Positions 62,442-64,000 of a DNA stretch of 64,000 nt are shown here, piece by piece (position 1 is the first letter of the stretch; the number at the start of each line of letters is the position of its first letter). A program made the translations under genes and the position numbers. Origin of the DNA: Pseudomonas rhizoryzae (lineage in GTDB: Bacteria > Pseudomonadota > Gammaproteobacteria > Pseudomonadales > Pseudomonadaceae); contig NZ_SULM01000001.1 in the NCBI RefSeq assembly GCF_005250615.1, positions 310,001 through 374,000 of the forward strand. Reading direction: 5' to 3'. Below the pieces are notes generated by a model. The model did not search any database. It was not told the origin of the DNA and saw nothing but the letters and a program-made list of their open reading frames with translations.

Positions 62442-63317
62442 CTACTCCCGCTCCACCTCATCCAATAATCCCATGAACGCCTGGGCCGCATTCGAATGGG
62501 TGCGCTCGGTATGCAGGATGTACCCCAGCCGACGCTCCAACTGAATCCCCGGCAACGGCAGGCGGCGCACCTGGTCATCCAGCAGGGTACGCGGCAGCAC
62601 ACTCCAGGCCAGGCCGATGGATACCAGCATCTTGATGGTCTCCAGATAATTGGTGCTCATGGCGATATTGGGTGTCAGCCCCTGGGCATCGAACAGCCCA
62701 TGCACGATCAGCCGGGTAAAGGTATTGCCGCCGGGAAACACCGCCGGATGCCGCGCCACATCGGCCAGAGTGACCCGCTCCTGGTTCGCCAGCGCATGCT
62801 CCGGGGCCGCCACGAAATCCAGCGGATCGCTCCACACCGGCACCGCGCGGATGGGCGCCGCGGTCTGGGGCGCCAGGGTGATGATCGCCAGCTCCACCCG
62901 GCCATGCAGGATCTCGTCGTAGGCGGCTTCCGAATCGAGAAAGCGGATGTCCAGCGCCACCTCCGGATATTCCCGGGTGAAGCGCCGCAGGATAGGCGGT
63001 AGCCGGTGCAGGCCGATATGGTGACTGGTCGCCAACGTCAGGCGTCCGCCGATGGCACCATTGAGATTGGTGAGCGCGCGTTTGGTGTCATCGATCACCC
63101 CTAGGATCTGATAGGCCCGGGGGAGCAGGGCACGGCCGGCCTCGGTGAGGCTGACCTCGCGGCCGATGCGATCGAACAGGCGCAGGTCGAGTTGCTGCTC
63201 CAGGGCGGCGATGCGCTTGCTCACCGCCGGCTGGGTCAGGTGCAGGCGCTCGCCGGCGTCGGAGAAGCCGCCTGTCTCGGCCACGGCGACGAAGGCATTC
63301 AGATTGGCGAGATCCAC
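62442..63317 (-). CDS. LysR-family regulator divergent from leuC
   Basis: A 291-residue LysR protein (LNAFVAVAETGGFSDAGERL and TQPAVSKRIAALEQQLDLRL form the DNA-binding helix region) with an effector domain. A LysR gene next to leuC is conserved in Pseudomonas. The GTG at 63317 (VDLANLNAF) matches the family N-terminus and follows AGGAA. An ATG at 63371 adds 18 residues and cannot be excluded. The ligand is unknown; control of leuCDB is inferred from position. Confidence 0.85.
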   Translation of the reverse strand: MDLANLNAFVAVAETGGFSDAGERLHLTQPAVSKRIAALEQQLDLRLFDRIGREVSLTEAGRALLPRAYQILGVIDDTKRALTNLNGAIGGRLTLATSHHIGLHRLPPILRRFTREYPEVALDIRFLDSEAAYDEILHGRVELAIITLAPQTAAPIRAVPVWSDPLDFVAAPEHALANQERVTLADVARHPAVFPGGNTFTRLIVHGLFDAQGLTPNIAMSTNYLETIKMLVSIGLAWSVLPRTLLDDQVRRLPLPGIQLERRLGYILHTERTHSNAAQAFMGLLDEVERE

Positions 63318-63459
63318 GACTTCGAATTCCTGTTGGTTATGCGCTTCATGAAAAAGATGAATTTGTTTCATGCGAGCCTAGCGCGGTATCTTTGACCCCA
63401 CAAGCACCAAGGGCATGCCAAAGGCCCGTGCCGCTCCACGCCTGATGAGGAATCGATCC

Positions 63460-64000
63460 ATGGCTGGCAAGACGCTCTACGACAAACTCTGGGATATGCA
63501 CCTGGTCAAGCAGCGCGACGACGGTTCCGCGCTGCTCTACATCGACCGCCACATCATCCACGAAGTGACCTCGCCCCAGGCCTTCGAAGGCCTGCGTCTG
63601 GCCGGTCGCAAGCCCTGGCGCCTGGATGCCAACCTCGCGACCCCCGACCACAACGTGCCCACCACCCCGGATCGCAAGGAAGGCCTCGAGTCCATCAAGG
63701 ACGAGACCTCGCGCATCCAGGTCCGCACCCTGGACGAGAACTGCGACGACTTCGGCATCACCCAGTTCAAGATGAACGACGTGCGCCAGGGCATCGTCCA
63801 CGTGATCGGCCCGGAGCAGGGCGCCGTGCTGCCTGGCATGACCGTGGTCTGCGGTGATTCCCACACCTCCACCAATGGCGCCTTCGCCGCCCTGGCCCAT
63901 GGCATCGGTACCTCCGAGGTCGAGCACGTGCTCGCCACCCAGTGCCTGGTGGCCAAGAAGATGAAGAACATGCTGGTGAAGGTGGAGGGCGAGCTGCCCT
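63460..64000 (+). CDS. leuC: 3-isopropylmalate dehydratase large subunit, 5' part
   Basis: The first ~180 codons of LeuC are present; the gene runs off the window. [16 protein letters not shown] is the standard N-terminus, followed by [26 protein letters not shown] and [20 protein letters not shown] (aconitase-family substrate and cluster region). LeuCD isomerises isopropylmalate in leucine synthesis. GAGGAA lies upstream of the ATG. Confidence 0.95.
   Translation, partial: MAGKTLYDKLWDMHLVKQRDDGSALLYIDRHIIHEVTSPQAFEGLRLAGRKPWRLDANLATPDHNVPTTPDRKEGLESIKDETSRIQVRTLDENCDDFGITQFKMNDVRQGIVHVIGPEQGAVLPGMTVVCGDSHTSTNGAFAALAHGIGTSEVEHVLATQCLVAKKMKNMLVKVEGELP

Overview
The window looks like the chromosome of a high-GC gammaproteobacterium of the genus Pseudomonas; the mix of genes would fit the P. 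oryzihabitans/psychrotolerans group, but the species is a guess. The evidence is an Entner-Doudoroff glucose block (gap, edd, glk, GltR/GtrS, an ABC glucose transporter, OprB), a hut locus of the pseudomonad five-step type (HutF plus HutG, HutC, HutD), a DabA/DabB bicarbonate system, and families of intergenic hairpin repeats. No rRNA, tRNA, CRISPR array, IS element or prophage was seen.

Layout. 0.1-2.1 kb: rlhA (23S rRNA hydroxylation). 2.3-5.3 kb: a visibly AT-rich insert with one large NERD nuclease/SF1 helicase gene. 5.3-9.2 kb: a Nudix hydrolase and an autotransporter whose passenger is a PAP2-type acid phosphatase, preceded by a Pho-box-like repeat. 9.2-14.3 kb: a LysR regulator divergent from dabB-dabA, then a candidate 26-codon ORF. 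14.3-22.4 kb: hutD-hutC divergent from hutF, with hutU-permease-hutI-hutG on the minus strand. hutH is absent, so the block reads as a urocanate-utilisation module. 22.6-35 kb: a minus-strand catabolic run of a GlpO/PuuB-like oxidase, a gamma-aminobutyraldehyde-type dehydrogenase, a polyamine-type ABC transporter, a SoxA/SoxB-like two-subunit amine oxidoreductase, an IclR regulator, RidA and MmsA. The likely substrate is a polyamine or opine-like amine. 35.4-39.2 kb: amidase, DUF2254 protein, cyclodeaminase-like protein. 39.5-44.5 kb: GntP symporter, a split ChrA chromate transporter, 8-oxoguanine deaminase, bestrophin. 44.6-46.7 kb: a DUF1272 protein, a GlxA-type regulator and scpB. 46.7-47.3 kb: a four-unit tandem repeat array.

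47.4-61.8 kb is one glucose/hexose block. gap is divergent from edd-glk-gltR-gtrS, followed by the gts ABC transporter, a PfkB-family sugar kinase, an AGE-family sugar isomerase and the OprB porin. Sugar crosses OprB, is carried in by GtsABCD, is phosphorylated by Glk, and passes through Edd and Gap. Shared control is suggested by two HexR-like sites between gap and edd, AANAANAA (Crc/Hfq-type) motifs before five genes, a palindrome before gtsA, and a LacI/Cra-like site before the kinase-isomerase-porin part. The window ends with a DUF1289 protein, a LysR regulator and the 5' part of leuC.

All functions are read from protein family resemblance and motifs by eye; no database search was run. 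Start codons were moved from the longest ORF where a ribosome binding site, an ATGA-type overlap or family length argued for it.
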